A stretch of DNA of 64,000 nt from Bugulina stolonifera (taxonomy: Eukaryota; Bryozoa; Gymnolaemata; Cheilostomatida; Bugulidae). Positions 40,630 to 52,782 of this stretch are shown piece after piece; positions within the stretch are counted from its first letter, which is position 1, and every line of letters starts with the position of its first letter. The notes beneath the pieces were generated by a model. The model saw nothing but the letters and a program-made list of their open reading frames with translations, did no database searches and was not told the DNA's origin. The stretch lies in contig OW285187.1 of assembly GCA_935421135.1 (NCBI GenBank), positions 11,247,929-11,311,928 on the forward strand. Direction: 5' to 3'. The position numbers were made by a program, and so were the translations under genes.

Positions 40630-43600
40630 CCCCATATATACAATGTAGCAGAGAATGCTATGGATATCATCAGTAAACAGTACGGAGATAAATGTAATGC
40701 TAGTATAATAGTCAGTGGGGAGAGTGGCTCAGGCAAGGTAACCAATGCACAGTTAGATGTTTCTGTTATATTATGATGTACTTATTACATTGTTTTGTCG
40801 GCTGTACTCTAAAACTCTACAGTGTGTTTAGTTGTATTATATGTTTGATTTTGGAGTTATCTGTCCTTAGTCATTGAAATTCTCTATTTTATTGAGAAAG
40901 TAACTCCAAACTTGTTATAACCTTTTGTCACATTTTAACCTACATGTGCCTTGTATGGTTGCAAATTGAAAATGTATGGATGATTTGTGTGTGGTTTTCT
41001 ATACTGCATTGATCATGTGATCACAGAATAGGCTTATTATTTATTAGCACATGAGACATACTTTGTTCTACATGCCATTTATGATAGTGCATATTGACGT
41101 TTCTCTGCACCTAGCTTGTGTTCCAACTCACTACCCTCTATTACCATAAACTATATTTATCTATATGTTTGGTTAGACTGAGAGCACAAAGCATCTGCTG
41201 CGTTGGCTGACAGTAGTCAAGTCTCGATCATCTCCTGGGAAGAGACATGCAGAACACCTCGAGGAGCAGATAATTGCCTTCAACCCTGTCCTGGAATCCT
41301 TTGGTAAAACTATATTAATGGCATCTGTATCTCTCCATAACCATATTAAACTACTCACTTATTGTTAATATACATGTGTACAGTATGTGTATGTTGCTGA
41401 ATGTAAGGGTTCGGCTGGTGCACTAATAAGTCTACAAGTTTTACTAGCATGCCCAGTATGATGGGACCATTAGCATCGGCTCTAGTAGTGTCTTCACGAC
41501 CTAAATTTCTGGCACACGCCAACTTGCTCAAGAATTTTCTGGCCCACTTCCGTCACCAGGTTGCGAACATACCAGGCTGAACCATAAGCAAAATCCTCAT
41601 TTACGTCCAAGAAACCTTGGTGTGCCAATGAGCTAGGAATGTTTTTTTCCGACCAAGCAAACTCCCCGGTCAATAGCCCTGTCGGCGTAAGCCGGGCGGC
41701 TATATTTGGAGTTTTATTTGTGACCCAGGTCGGTTCAAGAGGTTGCAAAGACATTGTATGCCAAACTGATGAATTTAACTTTTCTGCTTCCAGTAAATCC
41801 TCAAATATTCACTGTGACATGCTCTACCATAGGTAATGCTTGCACCAGCTGCAATGGAAACTCTTCAAGGTTTGGTAAATATATAGTTCTACAGTTTGAT
41901 AGTGATTGCTCATTGGTTGGTGCTCATATCCAGACATATCTATTGGAGAAGACTCGGGTTGTGCATCAAGGGGAGAACAACTTCAACTTCCATATATTTT
42001 ATCAGGTTCGTTTATCGCTAGTACTGTTATGCATATACATGTACTTACACAGTTTGATATACACAAGGGTTATGTGTACATGTACAGAAATACTGCATAC
42101 TTGAACTATACATGACAGATTAGTAATTACCTGTTCCATGTGAACTTATATTTTACCATGTGTAAAATATTTATGCAGTTTCTATCTGGAATATCTGAGG
42201 AGGAGAGAGACCAGTATCTTGTAACAGACACTCAGGTCTACCACTATGCCAGCTCTACCCCTCATAAAGGTATATTCTACTAACAAGTAATATTACGTTA
42301 TGTTACTGTTGCCTAGGTAACATAATATTACTACTGGTTGTTTATAAATGGTAGTATTGTATCAGTCATATGAATATGAGCTCTAATGTTACTATTACTG
42401 TTATATTTATAGAATATGACTGTACAGGTTGGCAGAACCTGTTGAGGATGTGGTCAGATGTAGGCTTTACTGCCAGCAATCAGCAGCAAATATGTGAGGT
42501 AAGTATAATGTAAAAACTCTATGTTACACTAATATATGGAGTGGAGCTTTTTGCTGATACTTATTACACTATGTATTTATGAATATGTACATGTTTATCG
42601 CTTTAAAAACATACATTATACCTGTAGTAACAATCATTGTGATGGTAACCTATATTGTAATTATCCTATTTCATGTGCATGTACATGTATACAGTGGTTA
42701 TAGTCGGTACATATACAGCGCTACATTATATGTACATGAATAGCACTGTCACTGATGTTCTTAGCTAAACTACATGTATACATGTAGTATATGGTAAAAT
42801 TTACAATGTATGTATTACTATACTTGTATGGACATATATACATGTATATACAGGTACTGGGAGCAATTCTATGTCTAGGGAATATAGAGTTTGTAGAATC
42901 AGACAAGGTAACAATACCAGGTAAGTTGGTATAGATATACTGTAGTGCGTATTCCAAACCCATATTTCACTTTGTATTGAGCATGCACAGTATAATATGT
43001 TGAGATATAAATAAGTGCATGTATGTTTAGCACCTAGACACATTTCATGCAAAATCACCCAAGGACAGCTTATCTGTTGACACGCTTGTCTATCGCTATT
43101 AGCAACATCCTGTTTTATCTACTAGATTCATCTACAAAGTTTGTGGAGAAAGCTAGTCAACTACTCGGCCTTAGTTCCCAGCGTCTGTCCCACCTCCTCC
43201 TCTTCAGATGTATATCTGCCTCACATGCTAGAAGGAAGAGTGTATTCTATAAACCATGTGTTCTCTCCCAGGCTATTGCAAGGAGGGACTGTCTAGCTAA
43301 GCTTCTCTATGACAGGTAAGTAATAATATCAGGGGAGGAAAATTCCAAATATGTCTATAGTGATCTACCTGTACAAGTAGATCCGCAGTGTCTATGTGTA
43401 TCTATGTAGATAGGTAGTGCCAAGCATCTCTATAATAGATCTATGTGTACATGTAGGTACATCAAGTAGATAGTTTGAGCAAAGTGAACTAAAGGATAGT
43501 CTGTGAGGTGTGTTTGTAACTACGCTGTATAATTGCACACATGCTGTTGTTTCAACTAGCCTATATTTGACTTTCTCATGTGATTTTAGGCTGTTCAATT

Positions 43601-46600
43601 ATCTGGTTAGTCACATCAACTCAAGAATTGGGAGTCCAGGACACACATCATTCATTGGTAAGTATGTAAAGATTCATCTGGTCTCTCTATGGGGTCTGGA
43701 ACCTCTTTAACAGTGTACTGTAATGTTAAATCCCTCCAATTCCACAAAGTCATATAATCTGGAATTTAGCTATTGGTCTCCAATATAAACAGAAATATGA
43801 TACACTATTTGAAGTTGTTCTCTCTCTATTTTCTTCTACTCAAGTTGAGACAATTCCAACATTAATCACTGTGTGGTATTTACAGATACATGTAGTTCTA
43901 TGATGTTAGTGTATCATCTAATCACTCTGGTGCAATGTAACTTTTATATTTATATATACACACACACATATATATATGTATGTACACTATATAAATGTAA
44001 TATATTAGATAGCTGAGCAAGGCCAATTTCACTCTTCACTGCATATCAAGTGCACCCAGAAGGATGTGCTTAACAGATGCTTCACTGTCCACCATTACGC
44101 TGCTTCTGTCCAGTGCTCTTCAGCTTCCCTTATTGAAAAGAACATGGTGGGTAACACCTCTATCCACTCCTTTGATCCGTTGCCTTGCCTCTCCCCCTAT
44201 TCACTCCTTGTATCCACTTTTTGTATCCACTTTCTGCGTTCTTTCCACTAAATATATTCACCCTCCAGCATTCACTCACTGTATCCACCCATTCTATCTA
44301 TCCACCCCTCTATCTATCCACCTCTCTATCTATTCACCCCTCCCATCCATCCATGTCCGTCCATCATCCATCTATTTACAACAGTGTTACTAGAACAGAG
44401 AGCATCCCCACCTGATCACACTCTACTATCCTCACATACCACTGTACATACTATTCCTTATACCTTACTTGGTCATATCTCTTCTCACTGTAGCCTCAGT
44501 CTAATAATGCATATGATCATACATATCACTCTGTGGAGTGTTCGTTCTGATGAACTTTCTACTATAGCCTGTACTATAACTGAATACAGCATATTGTATG
44601 TTAGGACCTGATACCTACTGATATTGTGGCTGCCCTATCTGAAAGTGAGGCTGGATTTGTGAGTCATTTGGTTGCTGACTGCTTACCTGCTGCTAAAGGC
44701 AAGCAGCAGAAGAAGACAGTCCTGTCCAGGTTTAAGGTTAGTTCTTACTTAGCCTGTACAGTGTACTCTAGATTACAGGCTAGGATGTGATGGAAACCAA
44801 TCTGTACAATGTACTCTAGTATCACATGGGGTGGGAAGGGGAATTCTCAATTGGATTCCATTATCTTCAACAGCATGAGATAAGCTGGAATGTGCTATCT
44901 CCACCTCATTATCTACCCATAGGTGTGGGGTCAGAAGGCGGCTCCTTGAATGCAGGTGCCCTCTCCTAGTACCTATCTAAGTATTTGACATGTTCAAACT
45001 CCAATGTGCTTTGATTGGTCTAAAATTTCTATGGTTTTAATCTAAAAATAGCAATTACTGTGAACATTGGAACAAACAAGTTGGGGAATTTTTCAAGAGC
45101 GCGTAAATAACTACTGCCCTTAAATTCTAAGTTTATAAGTATAAGTTTATGATTTATATAATATTGTGTAGATGTAATTACATTGCATAATATATAAAAT
45201 GTCAAAGGCATCATAAATATAATCATATACAATGCATGTTTTGCAGCATAGTTTAGATGGTCTAATAAAGAAGTTACGCTTGACAGAATGTCAGTATGTT
45301 AGATGTATAAAACCCAATAAGCTGGGAAAGTCAGCAGTGTTTGATGATGCATTTGTTAGCAGACAGCTGGCAGCATGCGGTGTCTTAGAGACAGTGAAGA
45401 TAAGGAGTCAAACACATGCCATCAGGTAAGTGTTCTCATGTCTACATGTATACTGCAAACATGCTGCTCTTGATAGATATAACATTTGGATGCTATCTAA
45501 CTAGCCCAGTAGATTTCCTTGCTTTCTGGGAACTTTCTTTAGTTGACGGTATAGATAAGATATATAACACACATAGGTGGGAACCTATATATAGCAATGC
45601 ACAATGCCTGTTGTGTATATATCACTGTTAGCCAGACCTATCAATGGTATAAACAATAATCAAGGGCGTTTCTAGCTATTGTCGATACCTATTTCATAGA
45701 GTTTAGTTATACCAAATTCTACGAATCTTTGCTAACTTGATCCTTTCTCTCAATCGTTGTGAGTAGCATAGAAAAAACTACCATTCATCGTTTGGATTGA
45801 GAGTTTTATGGCAAATTTGCTGCCACTACCAATCTACTTGACTTTTTGAAGTGAGAATGCAACATTTTGTGTCCATATGATATATAACTGACTAGTGACT
45901 TTTGTTGTAGTAGAAGTAGTCTAATACTACTGATAATAAAATAATATAAATAATAATTATAATTTTAATTTGATAAATATAAATAATATTAATTAGTATA
46001 AACATAATTAGTGATTTTTGTTGTTTTTAATTACACAATTTGCTTATTGGTTTACTAGCATAAGCTGTACAACAACAACAACAACAATTAATATTAAATT
46101 AATAAATATAAATATTTATTAATCTAATATTATTATGACAGTAAAATTAAAAATAAGTATTTATTTTTTTGAATTGTTTATTGATGTTAATAATAATAGT
46201 ATAGTAAATTTTAAAAACAACTTTTATAATAATAATAATAATAATAATTAAACTAAAACTACAACTGAAAATAAAAAATAAATATAAATAATATTGGCTT
46301 CTATTATAGATAATCTACTAGCTTTTTCATATTTTTTTTCATTGATTTGATGGTAAGTGGATGTAGGGGTTAGGGATAATCCTTATCTGTTATTAAAGCG
46401 TTCAAGGCTTGTTTAGTGAAGGGTTGGTGGTATCGAAGGTAGGGTAGGTGGTTTCGTATGGGTAGGGTAGAGTAGACAGTTTTGTGGGTAGGGTAGGGGT
46501 AGGTGGTTTCGTTACACCCCTAAGCGGGTGTAACGTGCGATGCCTGGATAATCCGTTTGTAACCACTTGTCTTGTTCTCTTTAGGTTTTAACTATGATAT

Positions 46601-49600
46601 AGACCTATCTTATATTTGAATACTTAATAGTCTTTAAAAGGTCTGGATATTATTTACATGTATATCTTAATAATACTTGGATAATCTTTTTGTAACCGCT
46701 TGTCTTGCTCTCTTTAGGTTTTGAATACCATGATATAGACCTATCCTATATTTGAATACTCAATAGTCTTTAAAGGGTCTGGATATATTCGCATTTATAT
46801 CTTAATTTCTCGTAACTAGTAAAGAACACATTTGGTGTATTCCAACTATAAGTTGTGTTAAACATGGTTTTGTATTGCAATAAATACCACCCTACATAAT
46901 ATACGCCTACTGCAGTCATAGAACTTTTATAATTGTAATCAGTGCTTGGAGGTATGTACATGTAAACTGAATTATCTAGCCAAACTGAACAACCAATATA
47001 ATTTAGCCCGTATCTAATCTGTCTGTCTATACCGTATGATTAAATCTAGACATTATCATTCCAAAAGTTGCCCTTTCTATACCTGGCTGGTTTATAGTAA
47101 AGAGAGGGAAACTCCTTAGAAAGCTTGAACAGGCCAAGGCAACTCCTATGGTATATGATCAGCCTATGTCTAGTAGTTGCTTAGCTACACTAGGAAGAAT
47201 TAACTGCATGCACTCTGTTCATACATACAAGGTCGTCTAAAATATATTGATGAAGCACTGAGGTTTGCATAATTCAATGTCTGGGGATTACCATGGCTGA
47301 CATGGATTATTCGTCCATTTTGACAATATTTTTCACTGGCTTCCAAAAAAGAGCTGTTTGAAATACCACAGTTTTCTCTTTTAGATGAGCTCTGGATGCA
47401 GCTTTGGACACTGAAATGTGCTCAGCGGCCGGGGCGCTGCCCCGGACCCCGCCAGGGGGCCTGGGCGGCCCCTTGGCCTGCTGATTTTGCCATCCCTTTG
47501 ATAATTTTCTAGAAACGCCCCTAATAATGATGTACTTACATTATTTGTTATCTGTGAAAATTTAACATATTATGTGATTTTAATTTTAAAGTTTTCAACG
47601 GTACTTGAACATGTTTTTCATGGAACGTTAGTAGTTTACAGAACTTACTTGCTATTAAACAAGTAAACCACTCTTATGGAATCTATTACGGCCATTCATT
47701 GGCAGCAGTAGAGTATTTCATTCTATAAATGAATATCTTAGTGAGTCAAGTCAGCATGTGGGTCAACAGTGCTGAACTTACAGTGTATAATTAATTCAAT
47801 TATTGTAATTTAGATGTACACAAGACTGATATGGTGATATTTATAGAGTAAACACAGATACAGATAAAAATTATTATATTTTACACCTCACAGCTGGTTT
47901 ACTCGGTTGTAGGAGTATATATTTAGTATTGTTGTAGGTTGACTTATGAAAGCTTTCTATCAACCTATAAGTTGTTACTCCCTCCATCTGCTAGAGAATC
48001 GGCTGGTAAAGAAAATAGCAGAAGTTCCGTGTCTACACCATTAACAGTTCGTCAACGTAGGCGAACCCTCCTTCCTTCTGTACAACTAAACGGTAGCTCT
48101 AAGGGTTTAATGAATTCACCCAAACCTACAAATAAAACTTCTACACCTTGTAAGTTTGGTTTGTTAATAATTCCATTCTGGGTGTACATCAAATTTTCAC
48201 CAAATTTTTTTTCTCAGTAGTGATTAGTCAAATTATTGGCCGATCCAAGCAAGCATAGCAAAAAAGTTGTCCATATATAAGGACTCCATTATGGTACAAC
48301 TTATTCTAAACTGGTATATCTTGACCTGCAAAATTAAAATTGTCTGCACAGTGGTATGTAGTACAAGTATTTAACGCCCAAATATCAGGTGATTGTAGCA
48401 CTTGTTAATGGTTGCTAATGTGGGTGTTCTTCTTGAATGTTTCACATGCCTGTATTTACCATGTAGTTGTATAACACCGTGTAGTTGTATAACACCGTGT
48501 AGTTGTATAACACCGTGTAGTTGTATAACACCGTGTAGTTGTATAACACCGTGTAGTTGTATAACACCGTGTAGTTGTATAACACCGTGTAGTTGTATAA
48601 CACCGTGTAGTTGTATAACACCGTGTAGTTGTATAACACCGTGTAGTTGTATAACACCGTGTAGTTGTATAACACCGTGTAGTTGTATAACACCGTGTAG
48701 TTGTATAACACCGTGTAGTTGTATAACACCGTGTAGTTGTATAACACCGGTATATAGTGTGTGTACATTAGTTATCTATATCTGTCTACCTGCCTCAAGT
48801 ACTCACCACTTTCTACCACTTCTACTGGATAGGCAGTGTATTAGCTAGTGATAGTGAGAGCTGTTTACACTAGAATATTCTAATCAACGAGCCAACATTT
48901 TTATCATCATACTGTAAGATTCACTGGCTTCTACAGTTATACACTAATTGACTTCTCACTACTCTTTCTAATGTATATCACAATACGTCACTACTAGGGC
49001 TGGAACGAATCCAAAAATTTTCGAATCTGACGATTCCGATTCCTGCCACCATGCAGATTCTCGATTCCGATTCCTAAACGATTCCGCGTGAAATTACTCG
49101 TTTTAACAAATTCAATATCTTTTGTCACCAAATAAACCATGTAATCAAACTGTATAAGCATATTTCATCTGCTATTCACTGTTAGTTTGTAGATGAGGAC
49201 ATTTTGTTCAACATTTTTTATTAATAATTAAATAATTTTATAAATAATTGCTACAAAAAATAACAAAAACTTTACAATGTTGGATTCGAACCTGAGCATT
49301 TTGGAACCGAGATTCGGAACCGTGCCTAAGGATTCGGAATCGGATTCGTAGATTTGTCACAGCCTTAGTCACTACGTCAGTCACGTGAACACCATACAAA
49401 ATGACATTCTTGGATGGAGTTGCTAGGCGAACCAAGTTTGTCAAAATTTTAACTACTGTTGTTAGGTCACAGTGTTATGTGTTATATCAATGGGAAACTA
49501 ATGCTTACTATCATATAATACTCTTTTAGTGAAGTATATGAGCCGGCAGCATTGTCAGCTGATTCTGACATCAGTCGTCCACCCAGACATGCAGAGACTC

Positions 49601-49645
49601 ATCTCATATGGTCTTACAAAGATATTCATCAAGAACAGTCAAGTC
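40630..49645 (+). CDS. MYO19-like myosin motor, incomplete
   Basis: Exons: 40630-40737, 41177-41303, 41833-42005, 42179-42269, 42413-42498, 42854-42920, 43126-43315, 43590-43657, 44013-44146, 44605-44736, 45247-45425, 47938-48149, 49530-49645. All joins are GT-AG and phase-consistent, giving 561 residues. P-loop GESGSGKTE, switch I NSSRFGK, LLEKTRV, FHIFYQ, RRDCLAKLLYDRLFNYL, the actin-contact HYA region, RCIKPN, ACGVLETV and YGLTKIF follow myosin order and match MYO19 better than other classes as I recall it. MYO19 carries mitochondria along actin. Oddities: the N-terminal motor exons are not found; about 85 residues holding switch II (DxxGFE) and the relay helix are absent between 43657 and 44013; no IQ motifs or tail were found after 49645. 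Orthology is strong; whether it is functional is uncertain. Confidence 0.88.
41494..41754 (-). other. Orphan ORF fragment in myosin intron
   Basis: An 86-codon minus-strand ORF with ordinary protein composition (contains GEFAWSEKNIP and AYGSAWYVRNL) lies in the intron after 41303. Part of it recurs, diverged, at 50080-50139 plus 57993-58016, split by the later insertion. It looks like a relic of a repeat-borne coding sequence. I do not recognise the protein. Confidence 0.4.
44160..44370 (+). repeat. CTATCTATCCACCC-type low-complexity tract
   Basis: A pyrimidine-rich degenerate repeat (TATCCACCC, CCATCCATCC) in the myosin intron after 44146. Overlapping spurious frames here are explained by composition. 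Confidence 0.8.
45661..47522. mobile_element. Non-autonomous DNA element with short TIRs
   Basis: The left end AAGGGCGTTTCTAG (45662-45675) pairs with the right end CTAGAAACGCCCCT (47509-47522) at 13 of 14 positions. AATAAT flanks both sides (45655-45660 and 47523-47528). The 1.86-kb interior has no transposase: an AT-rich core at 45900-46320, GGGTAGGGTAGG repeats near 46430-46510, two tandem copies of about 130 bp (46543-46672, 46676-46805), and a GC-rich hairpin-prone block at 47425-47480. It fills most of a myosin intron. Confidence 0.6.
48462..48749 (+). repeat. 18-bp minisatellite, 16 units
   Basis: Sixteen nearly perfect units of GTGTAGTTGTATAACACC in a myosin intron. The uniformity suggests recent expansion. 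Frames on both strands stay open only because 18 is a multiple of three. Confidence 0.95.
48995..49367. mobile_element. hAT-type MITE
   Basis: Ends TAGGGCTG and CAGCCTTA (inverted, 7 of 8) are flanked by a perfect 8-bp duplication GTCACTAC at 48987-48994 and 49368-49375. The 373-bp interior consists of GATTCCGATTCC-like motifs and an AT-rich stretch, with no transposase. Eight-bp duplication and the AGGGCTG end are typical of hAT elements. It sits in the myosin intron before the exon at 49530. Confidence 0.85.
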
Positions 49646-50501
49646 GTAAGAAATGTTGAAAAATAATACCAATTGATTGAGTTTCCACTATTACCTAACA
49701 TTGGGATACTGAAACCTCATCATATTCTATAATTATAGTGCTATATACACGTATTTCAGTAGAAGACTCATTTTAGGCAGCATCTAGTCCATATTCATCG
49801 ATAATTTTGAAACTGTGCCGCAAAAAGGTTATTCAGATAAACATCATAAAACTTTTTCTTGAAATTGTTCTTCAACTCTGCATTAGGTTATTATCTTACC
49901 ATGGAAGACAGTTGCATTTTTTCTTTAACATAAAGCTAGAAAATTATAGAAAATATCGCATGTTTACAGTCTATGTCGGTGTAATAATAGGGTAGCATAA
50001 TATTATGTAATTCACTCCTGTAACAAATATATAAGTAGGCCTATGTGTTTCATGGAAATTGTCTTTATTTCCGTCACAAACACACAGTCCTGGGTCAAAA
50101 GCACAATCCTTTTTTCTTATGAGATACCTTTGTGTGCCAATAGTTTCCCGGTTGTACTACATTACGGGGCCGGGGTCCGGTGGCGGGGTGAATCAAATTT
50201 GATTAAAATTTAATAAAAATAATTTATTTAAATTAAAATGAGTCAATACTAACGTATTTATTTAATTTCAACTCACCTAGTCACCAAAAGTGACTCACTG
50301 AACGAACGGCATTTTTGAAGACAAACCGGCCAAATAAAAATTGTTCGTAGACAAGATAATCGAGTTAAGTAGACCTCGACAATCTCGCCAGCCGTTCGCC
50401 TAACACCTTTGTGCAAAGTAATTTTAACGTTTCCCGAATGCTTTTGTTGCCTATGACAACAGTCTCTACTTCCTGTCTCAACAATGTGCTTGCTGAAATA
50501 T

Positions 50502-51164
50502 TGTAATGGTTTCTGTGATTTGGTGCGGTCGTCCTTGGACGACTATCGACCCAGAAATGAAGTGCCTATGAGTGGTAATAGGACTTCGCATTACATGAAA
50601 GATCGAGCGGTCTCAGTAGCCCAAATACTACCAAAGACGACCCATCTGATCTCAAGTCCGACCTTCAGACTATACAGTGAAAGAGAGTAGTTCAACCTAG
50701 TAGGCGGTTCGCAAAGCGAATGACCTAGTAAAAGGAAGAGAAAGTCCCTGTATCAAGTATAGATGTGTCTTTATTGAAAGCCAAGCGTAGACTGAGACAA
50801 TGAACAGTAAAACAGTGCCCTTTATATAGTATAAGGACTTCCGGCCGACATGACGTCGGGAAAAGACGACGTGTGGTCGTCCGGAAGTTGCGCAACAAGA
50901 TGGCCGCCGGAAGCCCGACGGCCGACCCAAAATAGGTCGGGTTCTACAAAAGTTGCTTATAATGGTCCAATTCATGTACAAAATGAATATCAATGGATTC
51001 TGAGAGGTCGGGCCTCTGTCCATGGGTATAAAAGGCATTAAAAGACTTAGATATAATCATACAATCATATATAACAATATAAGAGTAAAGTACAAGCAGA
51101 TATATACATGTATGCACGCAATAATGAGTGTCAGATGTAAGATACGACTGGGCGTACCATCACA
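50502..51164 (-). repeat. 3' LTR
   Basis: 663 bp. On the minus strand it carries TATATAAA (50821-50828) about 50 nt upstream of AATAAA (50770-50775), the expected U3-R order. The GC-rich region 50840-50940 lies upstream of the TATA motif in the element's orientation. Confidence 0.93.
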
Positions 51165-51176
51165 TAGCCCCCTCAC
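51165..51176 (-). promoter_or_regulatory. Polypurine tract of LTR element
   Basis: On the minus strand GAGGGGG followed by CTA abuts the 3' LTR, the usual place for plus-strand priming. Confidence 0.7.
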
Positions 51177-51177
51177 A

Positions 51178-52782
51178 CTAGGTCATGGGTGTCTCTAGTG
51201 TCAAGTTAAGAAGGGTACGGTACAGTGTAGATTCTCTGGATACTATATCCAAGTCTGCTTGTACGAGCTGGAGTCGTCGGGGGTGGTTTAGATGCTGGTT
51301 GGCTAGTTCGCGAAGAGCTATTTCTCGAGCATAGAGGGGTTCCAGGTGTTGGCGTAGAGTGTCCCCCACCTGTTGACGGCTGGCAAGGTAGTGAATCCGT
51401 GGCTTGAGTTCAGCAAGTTGTTGCATGAACGACGGATCCGGAGATGCAGGACGTGTGGCATTCGGCTGAGTTAGTACAGGAGATGCAGGAGGTGGGGACT
51501 GGACGGCAGGAGAGTCTGGAGTGGCTCGGAGTAGGTCCCTGGCAGGTGTATAAGGAGAGCGGTGCGGTGAGACCTCTAGTGTGGGCCTGGACTGCAGTGG
51601 CTCGATCAGTAGAGTCGGAGAAGCTGTACAAGAAGCTGCACATGAGACCTTGGGTGGAGAGCCTTCGTAGAGAGGGCCTGACTGAGGAGCAGGCATACTC
51701 TTCCTTGGAGCAGGCCTTGTCTTCCAAGAGGGTAGACGTCCGCGTCGGCCAGGGGGGCCGACACTTACTGCGGAGGTACTAGCAGGAGGTCGCCAGAGAG
51801 AAGGTCCAGCAGGAGTGGTAGGCGACGAGGAAGAGGAGGAGGTAGCATCAGAAGGTGCGGAGTCGGGGGTCTGTTCTGGAGATGGGCTGTGCCGTCTCTT
51901 GGGAGGTCGCTTCCTTGTGGAGGAGGAGCTGGGCAAATAAACTGGTTTGTTTGTCCCCGACTGTCCGTCCATAGTAGGACGACATGGTAGAAATGGTGGG
52001 GGATCCTTTACGCCCCACCATTCCATGAGGGCCCCATAGCTGGGCCCGTCCGTGAGGAAAAGACGTTTCCCACAGATACTGGATCTCCGACTGAAGTGAT
52101 GGCCTAGAGCATCACGGCTAACTGAGCTGCGTCCGCAGCGACAGTAGAAGCGGGCAAAGTGCTGCCAAATGTGAATGTTCAGTCTCTTGAGGGTGCCGGA
52201 GAAGCCACACTTTGCACATTTGAGGTTAGGTTGACTCCTTCTAGCCAAGTCGTCTCGGGCTTGTTGAGTGAAGGTACTAATCCATGGCTTAGTGGCTCCG
52301 GAATGCTGGGACGACTCTATGGGCAGCTTGTCAGTGAGTTTGTGCAGCTTAATTGTAGCTAACTTCAGGGTAGAGGCAACAGGAGGTGGAGTGGGTGGAG
52401 GCGTGCCGTCTGGCGTGAGCGTCTTCCGTAGAGGAGATGCATCTACAACACATAATTCATCTGATGTGTAGCCTCCGCCTTCTAACTCATGCTCTTTCCT
52501 GTGAGAATGTTCAGGGGAATTCTCCTCTGTCCCGACTGGTCTATGCCGAGTGGGGAGGGAGAGAGAATTCATGCCTGACAGTCTCACAGGTGTTGGTTGT
52601 ACCTCTAATTCTGATTCGGTCCTTACTGGTAACACAGATTTGCTTACCTTCAGCCGTGAAGACAGGCTGGTTGGAGTGATCCATACTAGAAGGAGTAGCC
52701 GTCTCGTCTGCACGAGAATGAGAAAGGATACGAGTGCTGCTATTAACTTCACCAGTGACACGAGGAGTGCAGGAGTTGCCAC
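51178..52782 (-). CDS. ORF3 of LTR element, C2H2-like finger protein
   Basis: 534 codons. Near residues 189-208 Cys, Cys, His, His are spaced C-X2-C-X11-H-X3-H; a second set follows at C214, C216, H228, H229. Flanking regions are Pro/Ser/Arg-rich, and the last 70 residues are helix-forming (QQLAELKPRIHYLASRQQ). It ends next to the polypurine tract. There are no pol motifs. A nucleic-acid-binding, nucleocapsid-like role is a guess. It is again in the +1 frame relative to the preceding ORF. Confidence 0.65.
   Translation of the reverse strand: MATPALLVSLVKLIAALVSFLILVQTRRLLLLVWITPTSLSSRLKVSKSVLPVRTESELEVQPTPVRLSGMNSLSLPTRHRPVGTEENSPEHSHRKEHELEGGGYTSDELCVVDASPLRKTLTPDGTPPPTPPPVASTLKLATIKLHKLTDKLPIESSQHSGATKPWISTFTQQARDDLARRSQPNLKCAKCGFSGTLKRLNIHIWQHFARFYCRCGRSSVSRDALGHHFSRRSSICGKRLFLTDGPSYGALMEWWGVKDPPPFLPCRPTMDGQSGTNKPVYLPSSSSTRKRPPKRRHSPSPEQTPDSAPSDATSSSSSSPTTPAGPSLWRPPASTSAVSVGPPGRRGRLPSWKTRPAPRKSMPAPQSGPLYEGSPPKVSCAASCTASPTLLIEPLQSRPTLEVSPHRSPYTPARDLLRATPDSPAVQSPPPASPVLTQPNATRPASPDPSFMQQLAELKPRIHYLASRQQVGDTLRQHLEPLYAREIALRELANQHLNHPRRLQLVQADLDIVSRESTLYRTLLNLTLETPMT

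Noticed and set aside
47049..47147. Exon-like island with WFIVKRGKLLRKLEQAK after a CTAG acceptor
   Set aside because: In the phase required by the flanking myosin exons it hits a stop, and it lies inside the 45661-47522 element.
48442..48848. ORFs of Cys-Ser-Cys-Ile-Thr-Pro and its complement
   Set aside because: Translation of the 18-bp minisatellite; no splice context or composition of a real protein.
49751..49995. Possible myosin C-terminal exon after 49645
   Set aside because: The open frames after the acceptors at 49760 and 49775 end quickly or lack IQ-motif character; no confident match to a myosin tail.
51444..51782. Plus-strand ORF of 112 codons inside the LTR element
   Set aside because: Antisense shadow of ORF3; GC-rich coding DNA often leaves the opposite strand open, and promoter and primer site point to the minus strand.
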